From positions 1 through 55,941 of IMG/VR virus record IMGVR_UViG_3300035704_000011: a stretch of 55,941 nucleotides of DNA; one strand, 5' to 3'. This DNA is from a virus. Under the pieces are notes generated by a model. That model saw only the letters and a program-made list of their open reading frames with translations. It made no database searches and had not been told where the DNA came from. This document shows, piece by piece, positions 16,266-23,999 of the stretch; positions within the stretch are counted from its first letter, which is position 1; each line of letters begins with the position of its first letter. A program made the translations under genes and the position numbers.

Positions 16266-17333
16266 ATGACCACCGTCACCGTCTACCGCTCGACCGACAC
16301 CGGGGCGCCCAGCCTCACCGGCCAGGCCGGCGCGCTCGTTACCGTGCTCGATGCGGTGCTGGTCAACGGCTACAACAGCAACAACCCAGCCGGCGCGGGC
16401 TGGGCCAAGTCATTCTCTGGCACCAACAAGGCGGTCTACCGCAACAGCGCCGTCGACGGGACCGGGAGTTACCTGAACGTTGACGACAGCGCGGTTACCA
16501 CCGCCAAGGAAGCCTATATGACCGGCGCGACGGGAGCGTCTGGAGTCGGCACGCTGACCGGTCAATTTCCGACTAGCTCTCAGCTTAATATTGGAACATC
16601 GCCGGCTGGCGCTTTGGTGTGTCGCAAATCAACGACTGCGGATTCGACAGCGCGAGCCTGGACGATTGTCGCGGATGATACGGTGTTTTATCTGTTCGCT
16701 GAGACAGGCGATCAAACAAATCCATTTGCGACTTTTCCTTTCGTTTTCGGTGACATTTTTTCCTACAAGGCCAGCGATGCCAATCGCTGCATCATCATCG
16801 GCCGCAACGCCGCCAACATTTCAAGCGGCAATTCCGAACCGTTGGCTGCCCTGCTAAACACTACGGCCGGATTAAGTGGGACAATTATTGGTCATTACAT
16901 GGCGGCCACATGGACCGGGGTCGGCGGCTCGATTATCGTCGGAAAACATGTAGATCAGTACAAACTTGGCGGTAATATCAACGCCGCCGGCACCGGCATC
17001 TCCGGAGCCACAGCTTTCGTTAATGGCGTCTCTTATTCTGCAGCCATTGGTCGTGCCATAACTCCGAATTTGCCCTATCCAAACGGGCCAGATGGCGGCT
17101 TGTATCTATCTCCAATTTGGATCCATCATACTGGTTGCTTGCGAGGATATTTGAAAGGTTTATGGTCACCCCTGCACGACAGGCCGCTGAATCATAATGA
17201 CACGTACAGCGGCACCGGGAATCTGAGTGGCAAAAGCTTTTTATCACAAGCCATTCTGTCTTGGGCCAACACCACAGTTTCAGTCTCTGACGCAGCGCAG
17301 ATTCATGTCGAGACGTCCTCGACGTGGAGCTGA
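16266..17333 (+). CDS. Tail fibre-region protein, beta-rich
   Basis: A 355-residue protein with an N-terminal segment (VYRSTDTGAPSLTGQAGALV, then YNSNNPAGAGWAK) that looks like an attachment module, followed by a globular beta domain of about 250 residues. It contains no clear enzyme motif. Its codon use drifts towards A/T after about 16570, unlike the first 300 bases. This suggests the receptor-binding part was exchanged more recently than the attachment part. A fibre or tip adhesin role is inferred from context. Confidence 0.55.
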   Translation: MTTVTVYRSTDTGAPSLTGQAGALVTVLDAVLVNGYNSNNPAGAGWAKSFSGTNKAVYRNSAVDGTGSYLNVDDSAVTTAKEAYMTGATGASGVGTLTGQFPTSSQLNIGTSPAGALVCRKSTTADSTARAWTIVADDTVFYLFAETGDQTNPFATFPFVFGDIFSYKASDANRCIIIGRNAANISSGNSEPLAALLNTTAGLSGTIIGHYMAATWTGVGGSIIVGKHVDQYKLGGNINAAGTGISGATAFVNGVSYSAAIGRAITPNLPYPNGPDGGLYLSPIWIHHTGCLRGYLKGLWSPLHDRPLNHNDTYSGTGNLSGKSFLSQAILSWANTTVSVSDAAQIHVETSSTWS

Positions 17334-17336
17334 GCA

Positions 17337-18254
17337 GTGGCCGCCACCACATGGGACCCCAACAATAAAGCGGCCGGAATTACGCTGTCGAGCGGCAACC
17401 TCGTCGCGCTGGCGGCGAGCGGCACCAACCCCGGCGTCTTTGCCACCCGCCCGATCACCGGCAAGAGCTACGGCGAGCACACGGTCACGACGATCCCGGG
17501 GAACTTCGCGCTGGGCTTCGCCAACCGCAGCTGGAACGACGCGAGCACCACGATCCTCGGCGGCGACGCCAACGGGCTCGCCTTTCGCCAGGACGGAACG
17601 GTCAAGCTCAATAACGCCAATCTGACGACGATCCAGACCTATGCAGTCGGCAATGTCGTGCAGTTCGCCATCGATCCGTTCGCGGCGCTGGTCTGGTTCA
17701 ACGTCAACAATGGCAGCTGGAATAATTCCGGCGCAGCCAACCCGGCGACCGGGGTCGGCGGCATCGATTATTCATCGATGTCGTATGGCTCGCTGCTCCC
17801 CGCCTTTGGTGCAGTCACCACGACATCGAAGGTGACGACGGTATTTTCATCGGGAGGCTGGACCTATCCGGCGCCGTCCGGCTTCTCCTCGGTCGACGCG
17901 GTCGGCGCATCTGGCGTGGCGGCTGACTTGCTAAGCGCTACGGCACCCTATCTCGGCGCGGCGCGGCAAGACCCATTGACGGGCAGCTTCCAGCGCGTTT
18001 CGATTAATCAAGCCGGCTGGGGGCCGAACGGCAGCACCAACGTATCCGGCACCGTGACGGAGTCGGGCTCGCCGGTCGCCAAGATCGTCAGGATTTACGA
18101 TCGGGCGTCGGGAAAATTTCTCGGTCAGACGACATCGAGCGCGATCGACGGCACCTATTCGATCCCAGCCTTCGGCCATGCTCCCGTCGTAGCAGTCGCC
18201 TTCGACGACCCGACATATAACGCGCTCGTATTTGATGAAGTGATCCCAGCCTAA
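17337..18254 (+). CDS. SPRY-domain tail protein with C-terminal carboxypeptidase-regulatory-like domain
   Basis: A 305-residue protein starting at GTG 17337, 3 bases after the previous stop. Residues 1-180 follow a SPRY/B30.2-like pattern: ITGKSYGEHTVTTIPGNFAL near 40-60, LGFANRSW, a VGNVVQFAIDPFAALVWFNV strand pair, and NNGSWN. The C-terminal about 75 residues (VSGTVTESGSPVAKIVRIYD ...) match the CarboxypepD_reg-like beta fold. SPRY domains bind proteins or glycans, so this is probably a receptor-binding or decoration protein. The domain call rests on motif order. Confidence 0.6.
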   Translation: MAATTWDPNNKAAGITLSSGNLVALAASGTNPGVFATRPITGKSYGEHTVTTIPGNFALGFANRSWNDASTTILGGDANGLAFRQDGTVKLNNANLTTIQTYAVGNVVQFAIDPFAALVWFNVNNGSWNNSGAANPATGVGGIDYSSMSYGSLLPAFGAVTTTSKVTTVFSSGGWTYPAPSGFSSVDAVGASGVAADLLSATAPYLGAARQDPLTGSFQRVSINQAGWGPNGSTNVSGTVTESGSPVAKIVRIYDRASGKFLGQTTSSAIDGTYSIPAFGHAPVVAVAFDDPTYNALVFDEVIPA

Positions 18255-18265
18255 CCGGGGAAGCC

Positions 18266-19288
18266 ATGGCGTACACCCCGCCGGCCGGGAACGCCGCCAA
18301 CTTCAATTTTGCCAGCAGTGGCTATGCGGCCCCCGCAGGGAATGCCGCCAATTTCCCGTTCGGCGTAAGCCCCGCCGCATCGGCGCAACAGGCATGGCGC
18401 CGTTTCAGCGCCGGGTCAGACGAAGCCGAGGACCTGCCATTCCGAGCACGGCGCTTCGCGCCGGCTCCGGCCCCAGGGATGGCGGCCGGCGCTGTCCCGT
18501 GGCGACGGCCCTTCTTCGCCGAAGAGGATGGCGAGCCCGACTGGCAGCCGCGACGCGGGCTGGCCGCGCCGATCCAGGCGTTCCTCAGTGGGCTTTCGCG
18601 CGAGGTCCTCGCCAGCGCTGCGGCCGATGCCAATCTTGGCGGCCTGGCGCGGGAGATCCTCGCCAGCGGCCCGGCCATCGCCGATCTCGGAGGCCTCGCC
18701 CGCGAGATCCTGCTCGGCCAGGAGACCGTCGGGCAGCTGGGCGGGCTCGCCCGCGAGATATTGGTCTCCAGCGCGGCAGGCGGCCGGCAGGCGGCGCTGG
18801 TTCGCGAAATCGTGCTGGGCCAGGCGATCACCACCGATCTCGGTGGCATCGCCCGCGAAACGCTGGTCAGTCGCGCTGCGGAAGCCGCGCTCGCCGGCCT
18901 CGTACGCGAGATATTGGTCGGGCCGCCGGTCGCCGCCGAGCTCGGCGGCCTGGCGCGCGAAATCCTGGTTTCCGCCGCGCCCGACGGACATATCGGCGCG
19001 CTCGCCCGCGAGGTCCTGCTCGGCCGCCCGGCCGAGGCGCGCCTTGCGGCGCTGGCGCGAGAGACTCTGACCGCTGTTGCGGCGACAACGTTCTTTGGCG
19101 GCATCGCCCGCGAAGTACTGGTCTCCGGCCCGGCGGCGGGAACGGCAACGTTCTTCGGCGGCCTCGCCCGCGAGACACTGGTCAGCAACGTTGCGGATGC
19201 GCAGCTCGCCGGCCTCGTGCGCGAGGTGCTGATGGCGCGGCAGCGGCCGCGGATGCGCCGGCCATCGGTGCAGTGCTGGCCCCTGTAA
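18266..19288 (+). CDS. Repeat protein: thirteen 17-residue GGLAREILVS-type repeats
   Basis: A 340-residue protein with a ribosome site GGGGAAG. The N-terminus has two copies of an AGNAANF motif (residues 8-14 and 24-30), a Pro/Ala-rich stretch follows, and residues 107-330 consist of thirteen units of 17 residues (one unit has 20) with consensus LGGLAREILVS plus six variable residues. The conserved half predicts a short amphipathic strand or helix repeating regularly, as in a solenoid. It closes the fibre operon. I know of similar repeat proteins near phage tail genes but no function. DNA identity between units is low, so the array is old. Confidence 0.7.
   Translation: MAYTPPAGNAANFNFASSGYAAPAGNAANFPFGVSPAASAQQAWRRFSAGSDEAEDLPFRARRFAPAPAPGMAAGAVPWRRPFFAEEDGEPDWQPRRGLAAPIQAFLSGLSREVLASAAADANLGGLAREILASGPAIADLGGLAREILLGQETVGQLGGLAREILVSSAAGGRQAALVREIVLGQAITTDLGGIARETLVSRAAEAALAGLVREILVGPPVAAELGGLAREILVSAAPDGHIGALAREVLLGRPAEARLAALARETLTAVAATTFFGGIAREVLVSGPAAGTATFFGGLARETLVSNVADAQLAGLVREVLMARQRPRMRRPSVQCWPL
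18584..19255 (+). repeat. Degenerate 51-bp tandem coding repeat
   Basis: Thirteen in-frame units of 51 bp (one of 60 bp) encode the 17-residue repeats of the host gene. Conservation is at protein level (GLAREIL core) more than at DNA level. Confidence 0.8.
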
Positions 19289-19300
19289 AAGAGGTTACTG

Positions 19301-19498
19301 ATGAAGCTCGAATCCTGGCACAGCGCTGAGGACAAGCGGCGCTGGAAAATTGTGCGCACCGACGACTATACCGACGTAGCGGGCGAAATCATCACCGCCG
19401 ACGAGCTGTCTGGCGAGTGCTGCATCCAGGTCGGCGGTGAGACCAAGGTCTTGAGTTTCGGGCCGCGCGGTATCCGCATCGTCGGACGCCGCAGATGA
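19301..19498 (+). CDS. Small hypothetical protein
   Basis: A 65-residue protein with a good ribosome site (AAAGAGG) before ATG 19301. It is mixed alpha/beta with KRRWKIVRTDDYTDVAGEI and a basic C-terminus (GIRIVGRRR). Its stop overlaps the next start at 19495. The family is not recognised. It sits between the fibre operon and the lysis-related genes. Confidence 0.6.
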   Translation: MKLESWHSAEDKRRWKIVRTDDYTDVAGEIITADELSGECCIQVGGETKVLSFGPRGIRIVGRRR

Positions 19499-19782
19499 CC
19501 GTCGATGCCGGCGCCCAGATCTTCCAGGCGCTGGGGCGGTTGCAGGGCGATGTCGATGCGGTGTTGCGCGGGCAGGAGGAGCTCGCCGTCCGGCTCGACC
19601 GGCATTTCGAGGACGACAAGCGGCTCGCCGATCGGGTCGGCGCGATCGAAATCGAGCAGGCGCGCTTTGCCGGCGCAGAGGCGAGCCGCACCCGTCGCAA
19701 CGCAGGCATTGCCAGCGTGATCGGCACGATCACCGGGGTCGCCGGCGCGATATTCGGCCACTGGGTCTCCGGCGGCCACTAA
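19495..19782 (+). CDS. Coiled-coil protein with C-terminal membrane anchor
   Basis: A 95-residue protein. Residues 10-65 form a charged coiled coil (QGDVDAVLRGQEELAVRLDR and following), and residues 70-90 form one hydrophobic segment (NAGIASVIGTITGVAGAIFG). This layout resembles XhlA-type or other small phage membrane proteins that assist holins. It overlaps the previous gene by ATGA. The lysis cassette lies 2 kb downstream, so a role in lysis is possible but not shown. Confidence 0.6.
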   Translation: MTVDAGAQIFQALGRLQGDVDAVLRGQEELAVRLDRHFEDDKRLADRVGAIEIEQARFAGAEASRTRRNAGIASVIGTITGVAGAIFGHWVSGGH

Positions 19783-19959
19783 ACCTCTTTCCCGCCCGGC
19801 CCGCTGCGAAGGGGCCGTTCCCAGACGCGACTGCACCACCTCCGAGCTCTTCATCGCCGCTCGGCGGGTGCGCCGTCGCAATACCCCCACGACCACGCAC
19901 CCCCCTGAACGCGCGTCCAGGCCCTTCGCAGGCCGGGCGGCGATGGAGATTTTACTCAC

Positions 19960-20904
19960 ATGGATATCGCCGGGCAGCAGGCATTGCTGGATGTCGTCGC
20001 CGCCTATTCGAACCCGGTCCGCTGGGAAAGCCGATTGCGGCTTACGCTCGAGTTCATCGAGCGGATGCTCAACACCCGCGGGGTGCGATTGACGATGGTC
20101 GAATGCGCCCACGGCGAGCGGCATTTCGAGCTCCCCGAGCACCGCGGCATGAACCTCGTGCGGGTGCGGCAACGCTCGATGCTGTGGAACAAGGAGAACC
20201 TGCTCAACATCGGGATCGCGCGGCTACCCGATAACTGGTCATACGTGGCATGGCTCGATGCCGATATCATGTTCCGCGATCCACACTGGGCGGGCGAGAC
20301 GATTCACGCGCTGCAGCATTACGATGTGATCCAGCCCTGGTCCGACGCCTATGACCTCGGCCCGAAGGGCGAGCACGTCGGCGGCTGGAAAAGTTTCTGC
20401 TACCAGCACCGCCGCGGCTTCCGGGTCAACTGCCGGACCGGCGATGGATATGTTTTCGGCCATCCCGGCTATGCCTGGGCGGCACGGCGGCGCGCGCTCG
20501 ATGCGGTCGGCGGGCTGATCGACACCGGAATCCTCGGTGCCGGCGATCATCACATGGCCTATTCTTTGATCGGCCGCGGCGGGGAGACGACCTCGAAGGA
20601 CAAGCTCCCGGCGACGTATATGGCGCCGATATTGCGCTGGCAGGCATTCGCCGAGGAGGCGATCCAGCGCAATATCGGTTATCTGCGCGGCACGCTCGAG
20701 CATTTCTGGCACGGGCCCAAGCCCGACCGCCGCTATGTCGACCGCTGGAAAATCCTGATTCGCAACCAGTTCGACCCGGCGATCGATCTGCGCCGGACGA
20801 CCCGCTGGGTCTACGAGCTCGCCGGCAACAAGCCGCAATTGCGCGACGACCTCGATGCCTATTTCCGACAGCGCAACGAAGACTCGAACGAGTGTCCCCC
20901 GTAA
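19960..20904 (+). CDS. GT-A type glycosyltransferase
   Basis: A 314-residue enzyme likely to transfer a sugar from a nucleotide sugar. The GT-A metal motif DAD is at residues 100-102 within YVAWLDADIMF. A conserved-looking GYAWAARRRALDAVGGLIDT (170-189) and GAGDHHM (193-199) match the acceptor/Galactosyltransferase-like half, where D196 is the candidate catalytic base. There is no membrane segment, so it is cytoplasmic. It stands between fibre genes and small membrane proteins. Possible targets are host surface glycans (receptor masking), tail fibres or DNA; the sequence does not decide. Confidence 0.75.
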   Translation: MDIAGQQALLDVVAAYSNPVRWESRLRLTLEFIERMLNTRGVRLTMVECAHGERHFELPEHRGMNLVRVRQRSMLWNKENLLNIGIARLPDNWSYVAWLDADIMFRDPHWAGETIHALQHYDVIQPWSDAYDLGPKGEHVGGWKSFCYQHRRGFRVNCRTGDGYVFGHPGYAWAARRRALDAVGGLIDTGILGAGDHHMAYSLIGRGGETTSKDKLPATYMAPILRWQAFAEEAIQRNIGYLRGTLEHFWHGPKPDRRYVDRWKILIRNQFDPAIDLRRTTRWVYELAGNKPQLRDDLDAYFRQRNEDSNECPP

Positions 20905-20916
20905 CGGAGAGATACC

Positions 20917-21141
20917 ATGAAGGTGATTCCCCTGACCCTGGCCGGCGGCCGCACGGTATTTTGCCGGTTCGATGGCGATTTTTACCTATGGCGGGCGGCC
21001 GACAATTCGGTGACCGTCGTCATTTCGGCGGCCGGCGAAATCGACGTGATGGAGACGCCGGCGGAAGTGCTTCACATCATCCGCGAGTCGGGCGGCGACA
21101 TGCACGCCCGCGTCGCCGAAGCCCTCGCCAATGTCCGATGA
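20917..21141 (+). CDS. Small hypothetical protein
   Basis: A 74-residue protein with a strong ribosome site (GGAGAGATACC) before ATG 20917. It has two beta hairpins (FCRFDGDFYLWRAADNSVTV) and a C-terminal helix. No membrane segment or motif is visible. The next gene starts 11 bases inside its end, so the two are coupled. Confidence 0.6.
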   Translation: MKVIPLTLAGGRTVFCRFDGDFYLWRAADNSVTVVISAAGEIDVMETPAEVLHIIRESGGDMHARVAEALANVR

Positions 21142-21313
21142 CAAGGTGGTGCGGCTCGTGCCGACGCGAGAGCCGCAGCCGCCGCGCGCCGACCGCGTGC
21201 TCGCCGCGCTGATCATCCTGACCAACGGCGTCGTGAGAGTCGGCAAGACCGCCGTCTATGCGGCGATCCTGCTGCTCGCCGCGATCGGCGCCGTCAGCCT
21301 GATCGGGCGTTAG
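21131..21313 (+). CDS. Small single-pass membrane protein
   Basis: A 60-residue protein with a basic N-terminal tail and one or two hydrophobic segments (LAALIILTNGVVRV and AAILLLAAIGAVSLI). It overlaps the previous gene by 11 bases. The stop codon TAG overlaps the stop of the minus-strand gene at 21310 within TTAG. It could be a holin-like or antiholin protein, given its place just before the endolysin; this is inference. Confidence 0.6.
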   Translation: MSDDKVVRLVPTREPQPPRADRVLAALIILTNGVVRVGKTAVYAAILLLAAIGAVSLIGR

Positions 21314-21720
21314 GCAGCGGCGCGGTAGACCCCATTTTCAAGGGTCAGCTTGCCCTTGTTGACGAGAAGCCGCTGCACGTTCGATGGCGGCGCAGTCGGT
21401 TTCCATCCTGCGAGCTGACGAATCTGCTCATAGGTCGCGCCGTCCGGAAATTTCTCGGCGAGCAGCTGCGGGATTGCATTCATTGCAATCTTGGTCGGCG
21501 CGGCCGGTGCTTCGGCGCTCGCCGCCTTGCGCGGCCGGCCGCGTCCTGGGGTGGCCACCGTTTTCGTCCTCATCGTTGCAAGCAAATCACCCGCGCTCTC
21601 GCATAGGACCTCTGCTGTAGTGAAGTTGCCGCCGGTGATGGCGGCCGATGCCTTTTTCAGAAAGTCGCCCGCCACCGTCGCGATCTTAGCGCGGTAATTC
21701 GTAGTAGTCGTTGATTGCAT
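21310..21720 (-). CDS. Putative DNA-binding protein with AT-hook-like motif
   Basis: A 136-residue protein. The start at 21720 is chosen because GGAGGATCACA lies directly upstream; a longer frame to 21756 has none. A PGRGRPRK motif (residues about 58-65) is the core of an AT-hook, which binds the minor groove of AT-rich DNA. The C-terminal 60 residues (PQLLAEKFPDGATYEQIRQL...) resemble a small winged helix ending in NVQRLLVNKGKLTLENGVYR. It lies alone on the minus strand between membrane-protein and endolysin genes. A cargo regulator or silencer is possible. Confidence 0.65.
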   Translation of the reverse strand: MQSTTTTNYRAKIATVAGDFLKKASAAITGGNFTTAEVLCESAGDLLATMRTKTVATPGRGRPRKAASAEAPAAPTKIAMNAIPQLLAEKFPDGATYEQIRQLAGWKPTAPPSNVQRLLVNKGKLTLENGVYRAAA

Positions 21721-21860
21721 TGTGATCCTCCTTTTCTCGTGCCCTCCAAATACCACCCACCCGCTGCCGGATTAAACAATTATTTGCCCAAAAGACCCGC
21801 GTTTTCGCCGCAAAAAAGGCCGCAGCGCCGACGAGACCGCGCCAGGAATTAAGGAAAATC

Positions 21861-22544
21861 ATGACCGCCAGCACCGAGATCCTCACGGCAATCGCCGGCT
21901 GGGCGCCAAAGCCCGTCGCGGCGAGCGAGGCGCAGGCGGCCCTCGCTGCAATCTTCGAGGGCGAAGGGGGCCGCTCGTTCCGCGAACTCTACAGCGGCGG
22001 CGAGTTGCTGATGCCCGACCATCCGAACATCGAAATCATGGGCAAGCGGCGGCTATGGACCGGCAACCTCGCCGTGTTCCCTGACTGGGGCGGCGCAGAA
22101 CTTGACGACCGTCGCACCAAAACCCACGCCGCCGGCGCCGGCCAGGACGAGCCGGCGACATGGCAGACAATCGGCCGGCTCACCGGTGTCACCGGGTTTG
22201 AACCGACCGATCAACTCGATGGAAATTGGTTCCTCGCGCAGCACGATTTCGCCGCGCGCAGCGGCCAGGACCTGCTCGCCGCGCTGCAGGCCGGTCACCC
22301 CGAGCTCGTCACGACCTATCTCATCCGGGTCTGGCCTGGCGGTGCTGACCGCAGCTTCGCCAAGCGCTTCGCCGCCAACCTGGCGGCCCTCAAGGCGCTC
22401 TCGATGCCGCCACCGCCACCACCGCCGCCCTATGCCGGCATGGTGCCGCAGCGGCTCTCGGTCGAGCTCCTCCTCAAGCCGGCGAGCGACGGCCACAGCC
22501 TCGAGCTCACCGCCGAGCACCTCACTGCGGGACCCGCGCCGTGA
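21861..22544 (+). CDS. Endolysin (lysozyme / lytic transglycosylase-like)
   Basis: A 227-residue protein in the lysis cassette. A catalytic-type segment IFEGEGGRSFRELYSGGELL (residues 31-50) offers E33 or E35 as the acid. DHPN follows, and then HAAGAGQDEPATWQTIGRLT, which parallels the A-G-x-Y/G-Q segment of lambda-R-type and related phage transglycosylases. The C-terminal part contains an eight-proline run and a short beta tail. It has no signal peptide, so export would need the holin. It is followed by a membrane protein overlapping its stop. Confidence 0.65.
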   Translation: MTASTEILTAIAGWAPKPVAASEAQAALAAIFEGEGGRSFRELYSGGELLMPDHPNIEIMGKRRLWTGNLAVFPDWGGAELDDRRTKTHAAGAGQDEPATWQTIGRLTGVTGFEPTDQLDGNWFLAQHDFAARSGQDLLAALQAGHPELVTTYLIRVWPGGADRSFAKRFAANLAALKALSMPPPPPPPPYAGMVPQRLSVELLLKPASDGHSLELTAEHLTAGPAP

Positions 22545-22981
22545 TGAACCCGAAAATGACGACCGGCGCAGCCGCTGGCATCGCAGTTCAGATCGTCGTC
22601 GTGCTGATGTGGCTCCTGGCGATGGCGCACATCACCGTCCCGAACGACGTTGCGATAGCGCTCGCCGGGATCATCACCTGGGCGGGCGGGCTTGTCCTGC
22701 ATCCCAACAATTCAGCCGATGCACCGCCCGGCAATCGTATGACGCCGATCGTTCGCTCGATAATTGCCGCCCTCGCCGTCGTCGGGCTCGCCGGTCCGCT
22801 CGCCTTGCGGGCGCTCGCAACCAGCGATGAGCCGACGACCGTCTGGCAGACTATCGCCGCGGCGCCGTCGATCGTCGACTTGATCGAGCCGGCTTTCGAT
22901 CCCTGCAATCGTTCTGGCCAGGGCGCCGTCGAATTGCGCCGCTGCCTGGCCCTGAGCGCGACCACCAAAGGCCCACAATGA
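22541..22981 (+). CDS. Membrane protein of the lysis cassette (candidate holin)
   Basis: A 146-residue protein overlapping the endolysin stop. It has two hydrophobic segments at about 8-28 and 33-52 and a third at about 70-90 (SIIAALAVVGLAGPLALRAL), then a soluble tail with two cysteines (DPCNRSGQ, LRRCLAL). Several membrane segments next to endolysin suggest a holin. The long periplasm-type C-terminus is unusual; an Rz-like spanin partner is the alternative, because the next gene is a small lipoprotein that overlaps it. Confidence 0.55.
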   Translation: MMNPKMTTGAAAGIAVQIVVVLMWLLAMAHITVPNDVAIALAGIITWAGGLVLHPNNSADAPPGNRMTPIVRSIIAALAVVGLAGPLALRALATSDEPTTVWQTIAAAPSIVDLIEPAFDPCNRSGQGAVELRRCLALSATTKGPQ

Positions 22982-23172
22982 TCCGGCTGACCCTTTTCCT
23001 CTGCGGCGCGCTCGCCGCAGCCGCGCTCGCGATGCTCGGCGGGTGCTCGACGCCGCAGGTCGTCCAGGCCACCGATTGCCGCGGTGCCGCGGCACCGTGC
23101 GGGACAATCGCCATCGATCAACACGCAATGACCCCCCTCATGCTCACGGTTCCGGTGTCCGCCCTACCCTAG
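22978..23172 (+). CDS. Small lipoprotein, Rz1-like
   Basis: A 64-residue protein overlapping the previous gene. Its N-terminus is a lipoprotein signal: LTLFLCGALAAAALAMLGGC with the lipobox LGGC, cysteine at about residue 23. The mature part is 41 residues. Size, lipobox and place after endolysin and a membrane protein match an outer-membrane spanin subunit (Rz1 type), which helps fuse the membranes at lysis. Proline content is modest for Rz1, so another envelope role is possible. Confidence 0.6.
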   Translation: MIRLTLFLCGALAAAALAMLGGCSTPQVVQATDCRGAAAPCGTIAIDQHAMTPLMLTVPVSALP

Positions 23173-23351
23173 GCGGACTTTTCCGGCCCGATTGCGGGCG
23201 ACCGTTCGGGCGGCGCTCCTGCGCTTTCTAATGCCTCATCGATCCTCTGGATCGCCGCGATGAAAGCCGCCCGTAGCTGGCGTATTTCCTGAATTTCTTC
23301 GTCGCCGCAAATTTTATCGTCGACGGAACGGCCCCGGATGTGGCTGTCCAT
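23169..23351 (-). CDS. Small hypothetical protein at the end of the left operon
   Basis: A 60-residue protein read from ATG 23351. A longer open frame to 23504 exists, but its extra part is only the reverse of the tRNA-like attachment site (the well-known GGIEPPTHGFSV artefact), so it is not used. The real part is helical and acidic with EEIQEIRQLRAAFIAAIQRI. It overlaps the lipoprotein stop by 4 bases, convergently. The family is not recognised. Confidence 0.5.
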   Translation of the reverse strand: MDSHIRGRSVDDKICGDEEIQEIRQLRAAFIAAIQRIDEALESAGAPPERSPAIGPEKSA

Positions 23352-23442
23352 TAGGCTAGACGAGCCCCGCGTAATCTGGCGGAATGCGGTAGCGATGTTA
23401 GACGGAGATTTCGTAAAACCCCATTGAAAACAAAGGCCATAA

Positions 23443-23494
23443 CATCCGACTGAAAATCCGTGTGTCGGTGGTTCAATTCCGCCCCTGGGCACCA
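23443..23494 (+). other. attP: attP core: 3' half of a tRNA-Phe gene
   Basis: The sequence reads as the anticodon loop (CTGAAAA, anticodon GAA), variable loop, T arm (GGTGGTTCAATTCCGCC) and CCA end of tRNA-Phe, with no matching 5' half. It lies about 500 bases from the integrase stop. A phage copy of a tRNA 3' half next to an integrase is the standard form of an attachment site, so the phage should integrate into a host tRNA-Phe gene and restore it. Confidence 0.85.
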
Positions 23495-23531
23495 GCGTTT
23501 TCAATCACTTGCGAGAGGCAACGAAAGCGCG

Positions 23532-23999
23532 TTAGACATCTATGTCGCTCGCGCTAGACACCCAATTCCAAAATCCTTGCGCACCGCGGTGCGGGATAGG
23601 CGGTTCGAAGCGCTCGATGCTCGTAAGCGGCCAGGCGAATTTGTGCGCATCGATCCGATCACTGTCGAATTCCCTTTTCCAGTTGGTGCGCACCCATTCG
23701 AGCGCCGGCACTGACCTGCCAATGATCGCCGTGCCGAGGATCGACGACAGCGGCCAGGATTTGGTGTGAACGGTAGCCAACAGTGGGCGCGCGATTTCGC
23801 AGATAAGAGACGTCTCCTCGTCGTCGATGCGGGCGATGATGTCGGCGATCTCATCCGCCCGCGCCGGCCGCGCGCCTGCGTGGAGGGCGATGCGCTGCCC
23901 AACGATCCGCTTCGGACAATACCAGCTTCGCCATTCGACGGTCTTCGCACCGGCGATGATCAGGCTACACCAAGGCTGCCAAATCGTGAGGGCTTTCAC
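23532..23999 (-). CDS. ASCH-domain protein 1
   Basis: A 155-residue protein starting with GTG 23999, which overlaps the integrase stop as GTGA. The N-terminus KALTIWQPWCSLIIAGAKTV and following EWRSW match the ASCH fold, where W-x-P-W, G-x-K and E are characteristic. RIALHAGARPAR follows at about 36-47, and the C-terminus closes with GAQGFWNW. ASCH proteins are PUA-like; some bind RNA, and E. coli YqfB removes N4-acetyl from cytidine. A second paralogue lies at 26073. The role in a phage is unknown; a nucleic-acid modification link is possible because a cytosine methyltransferase is nearby. Confidence 0.75.
   Translation of the reverse strand: MKALTIWQPWCSLIIAGAKTVEWRSWYCPKRIVGQRIALHAGARPARADEIADIIARIDDEETSLICEIARPLLATVHTKSWPLSSILGTAIIGRSVPALEWVRTNWKREFDSDRIDAHKFAWPLTSIERFEPPIPHRGAQGFWNWVSSASDIDV

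Noticed and set aside
23443-23494. Functional tRNA-Phe gene
   Set aside because: Only the anticodon arm to CCA end is present; the acceptor 5' strand and D arm are missing.
23352-23504. N-terminal extension of the minus-strand small gene
   Set aside because: The extra residues (GGIEPPTHGFSV and following) are the reverse of the tRNA-Phe attachment site, a well-known false annotation.
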